Assembly: GCA_018812465.1 (NCBI GenBank)
Contig: JAHJCS010000016.1
Span: forward strand, 1-6,107
Origin: Nanobdellota archaeon
GTDB taxonomy: Archaea; Nanobdellota; Nanobdellia; Woesearchaeales; UBA12501
Direction of reading: 5' to 3'
Length of the DNA: 6,107 bases
The notes beneath the pieces were generated by a model that did no database searches, was not told the origin of the DNA, and was given only the letters and a program-made list of their open reading frames with translations. Position numbers and translations under genes: made by a program. How positions within the stretch are numbered: the stretch's first letter is position 1; each line of letters begins with the position of its first letter. Of this stretch, positions 4,889 to 6,107 are shown one piece after another.

Positions 4889-5743
4889 TCAGAAGAATAT
4901 AGGTGTTATGAATACTTCCATCAGCCCTGCTATGACCAAAATAAGTATGGAAATCACCACAAGGTCAGCAACATCCAAAAGTATTCTCTCAAATCTTTCT
5001 GATCTGAAATCTTTTTTTATCAAAGCCATTGAGATTATGCCTCCAGCAAGACCTCCGACAAAATATGCTACAATCTCAGGGATTCCATGAAGAAGATACC
5101 TCAACAAGCCAAGAGAGAATATATGAAAATGTTTAGCTATAAGCGGAAACCCTAAAAAACTGGCATACTCTGCTAAATTAGTCCTGATAAAAGTCCCTAT
5201 TGCAACAGCTATTACAGAAGCATTCCATGTCAGGATGAATATTGCACCAGCACCATAAAAGAAAGCAAAAAGAACGCAAAACAGAAGAACCCTAAGATTG
5301 TTCAGGAATATTCTGGTGAATAAAGAGAAGTTCTGAGAAGTCGCCATTCCACTGGCTCCACCATTAATGCTTTTTATTGTGCCTATCTGAAGAGAGAAAA
5401 GATTCTGCACAGTTGCTTCTGGCAAAAAGATATACCATAAAGTGAAAGAGATGGTTATTCCTAGGAAGAGGAATGTCAAGAAAGTGATGGCTTTAGAATG
5501 CTCCTTCAATAGTTTGATTTCAGAAACATCTTCAAGATCTTTCTCCTCTTCAAACCTCATTGTAGCATACACTAAAGGTATAGCAGCCATCACAGTCAGA
5601 AACACAGATATCAAACCAGCCATCTCATCAAATATCTGTATGCTGATGAATATAGCGACAGATGAGTATATCAGACCCAAGAAGAACATCTCAATAGGGT
5701 GTTTTTCTGCTTTAAAAGGACTTACCAAAGATTCAAGCACCAT
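4889..5743 (-). CDS. SpoIIM / DUF95 family integral membrane protein, 284 aa
   Basis: A polytopic membrane protein of the stage II sporulation protein M family. In Bacillus, SpoIIM works with SpoIID and SpoIIP in septal peptidoglycan remodelling. Archaea do not sporulate and lack that wall, so the archaeal role is unknown. About six hydrophobic segments are visible (roughly 17-38, 42-62, 86-107, 150-183, 218-242, 257-282). Family hallmarks are the NNLRVLLF stretch (148-155) with following GAG (164-166), and HGIPEIVAYFVGGLAGGIISMAL (219-241). A charged cytoplasmic loop lies at 63-83. The start at 5743 lacks a Shine-Dalgarno sequence, but a TATA box centred about 29 bases upstream implies a leaderless mRNA. 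It converges on the RPA-like frame with no intergenic base. Confidence 0.9.
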   Translation of the reverse strand: MVLESLVSPFKAEKHPIEMFFLGLIYSSVAIFISIQIFDEMAGLISVFLTVMAAIPLVYATMRFEEEKDLEDVSEIKLLKEHSKAITFLTFLFLGITISFTLWYIFLPEATVQNLFSLQIGTIKSINGGASGMATSQNFSLFTRIFLNNLRVLLFCVLFAFFYGAGAIFILTWNASVIAVAIGTFIRTNLAEYASFLGFPLIAKHFHIFSLGLLRYLLHGIPEIVAYFVGGLAGGIISMALIKKDFRSERFERILLDVADLVVISILILVIAGLMEVFITPIFF

Positions 5744-5765
5744 AAATCAAAAAATTGGTTGAAAA

Positions 5766-5777
5766 GGTATTTAAATC
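5766..5777 (-). promoter_or_regulatory. TATA box of the SpoIIM-family gene
   Basis: The minus strand reads GATTTAAATACC, centred about 29 bases before the ATG at 5743. Transcription would begin within a few bases of the start codon. Together with the absence of a ribosome-binding site, this predicts a leaderless transcript. Confidence 0.6.
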
Positions 5778-5831
5778 TTTCTATATGCAAAAAAACAGAA
5801 AATCAGAAAGAACACTCGAAAAGCAAACAAA

Positions 5832-5843
5832 TAGATTTAAATA
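5832..5843 (+). promoter_or_regulatory. TATA box of the aIF2-beta gene
   Basis: TAGATTTAAATA is centred about 28 bases before the ATG at 5866, again the spacing of a leaderless transcript. It shares the 11-base core AGATTTAAATA with the SpoIIM-gene box on the opposite strand. The GGGGGG at 5845-5850 lies 15 bases from the ATG, too far to be a normal ribosome site, and probably falls upstream of the transcript start. Confidence 0.55.
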
Positions 5844-5865
5844 AGGGGGGTATTTTTGGCTTATT

Positions 5866-6107
5866 ATGGAGTATGAAGAAATGCTTGAGAGGGGAGTAAA
5901 AGGTCTTCCTGAGTCAGCTAAGGAAAAACAAAGGTTTGAGGTCCCAAAGATAAAGGGGCATATAGAAGGAGCTAAGACCATATTGAGTAATTTTCTGCAG
6001 ATCGCAAACCTTTTTGGAAGAAGACCAGAGCACTTCCTGAAATTCATACTAAGAGAGCTTGCTACTCCAGGAGATATCAAAGGCAACCAGGTCATACTTA
6101 AAAGGAA
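5866..6107 (+). CDS. eif2b: Translation initiation factor aIF2 subunit beta, N-terminal 80 residues (cut by window edge)
   Basis: aIF2-beta is one subunit of the heterotrimeric factor that brings initiator Met-tRNA to the small ribosomal subunit. The visible part starts MEYEEMLERGVKGLPE, which fits the short N-terminal helix that contacts aIF2-gamma. The start of the central alpha-beta domain follows: RFEVPKIKGHIEGAKTILSN (23-42), IANLFGRRPEHFLKFILREL (46-65) and ATPGDIKGNQVILKR (66-80). All of these match the family closely. Full-length archaeal proteins are about 135-140 residues, so the rest of the central domain and the C-terminal zinc ribbon lie beyond the window. The ATG at 5866 fits both family length and the upstream TATA box; no ribosome-binding site is present. 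The gene is divergent from the SpoIIM-family gene. Confidence 0.93.
   Translation, partial: MEYEEMLERGVKGLPESAKEKQRFEVPKIKGHIEGAKTILSNFLQIANLFGRRPEHFLKFILRELATPGDIKGNQVILKR

Noticed and set aside
4881..5762. Plus-strand frames opposite the SpoIIM-family gene.
   Set aside because: They lack family motifs and promoters and mirror the strongly supported minus-strand membrane protein.
1443..5821. The 9-mer CACTCGAAA at 1443-1451 and 5813-5821, upstream of tbp and aIF2-beta, as a shared regulatory motif.
   Set aside because: Its distance to the start codons differs greatly (about 124 and 45 bases) and a 9-base match between two A-rich regions is easily due to chance.
1..6107. Mobile elements, CRISPR arrays, defence or phage genes.
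   Set aside because: No repeated units with spacers, transposase motifs, terminal inverted repeats or integrase-like sequences were seen on either strand.

Overview
The window is archaeal chromosomal DNA carrying core information-processing genes. The evidence is an archaeal TATA-binding protein, an archaeal-type MCM helicase, an RPA-like OB-fold protein, the start of translation factor aIF2-beta, a tRNA-Trp with a bulge-helix-bulge intron, and TTTAAATA-type promoters in front of several genes. Low GC, frequent AGA/AGG and ATA codons, very tight gene packing and the protein sequences suggest a small-genome DPANN-type archaeon (Woesearchaeota/Pacearchaeota-like). That placement is an inference from protein style, not from a phylogenetic marker search.

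Left part (1-1392), all on the minus strand: the N-terminal 248 residues of an amino-acid permease running off the left edge; a tRNA-Trp(CCA) with a 77-nt intron at position 37/38; and a small DUF192 protein. Bases 1393-1574 form a divergent promoter region in front of tbp. On the tbp side it carries several TATA elements inside a near-perfect 34-bp interrupted palindrome.

Centre (1575-4888), all on the plus strand: tbp, then a T-rich 37-bp gap, then mcm, then an RPA-like gene that starts one base after the mcm stop. The RPA-like gene is the oddest item here. Its OB-fold part ends at an in-frame TAA (4628-4630). The same frame then stays open for 85 more codons, encoding an acidic linker and a winged-helix-like end, with no ATG, GTG or TTG start until 23 codons before the final TGA. 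It looks like one RPA gene cut by a single stop codon.

Right part: a SpoIIM-family (DUF95) membrane protein on the minus strand, whose stop codon directly abuts the final TGA of the RPA frame (TGATCA, no gap). A 122-bp divergent promoter region follows, then the first 80 codons of aIF2-beta, running off the right edge. The shared theme is DNA and RNA machinery: TBP for transcription initiation, MCM and RPA for replication-fork unwinding and ssDNA binding, tRNA-Trp and aIF2-beta for translation. I see no mobile element, CRISPR array, defence system or obvious novel system. The points most worth following are the interrupted RPA frame, the palindromic tbp promoter and the intron with competing folds.
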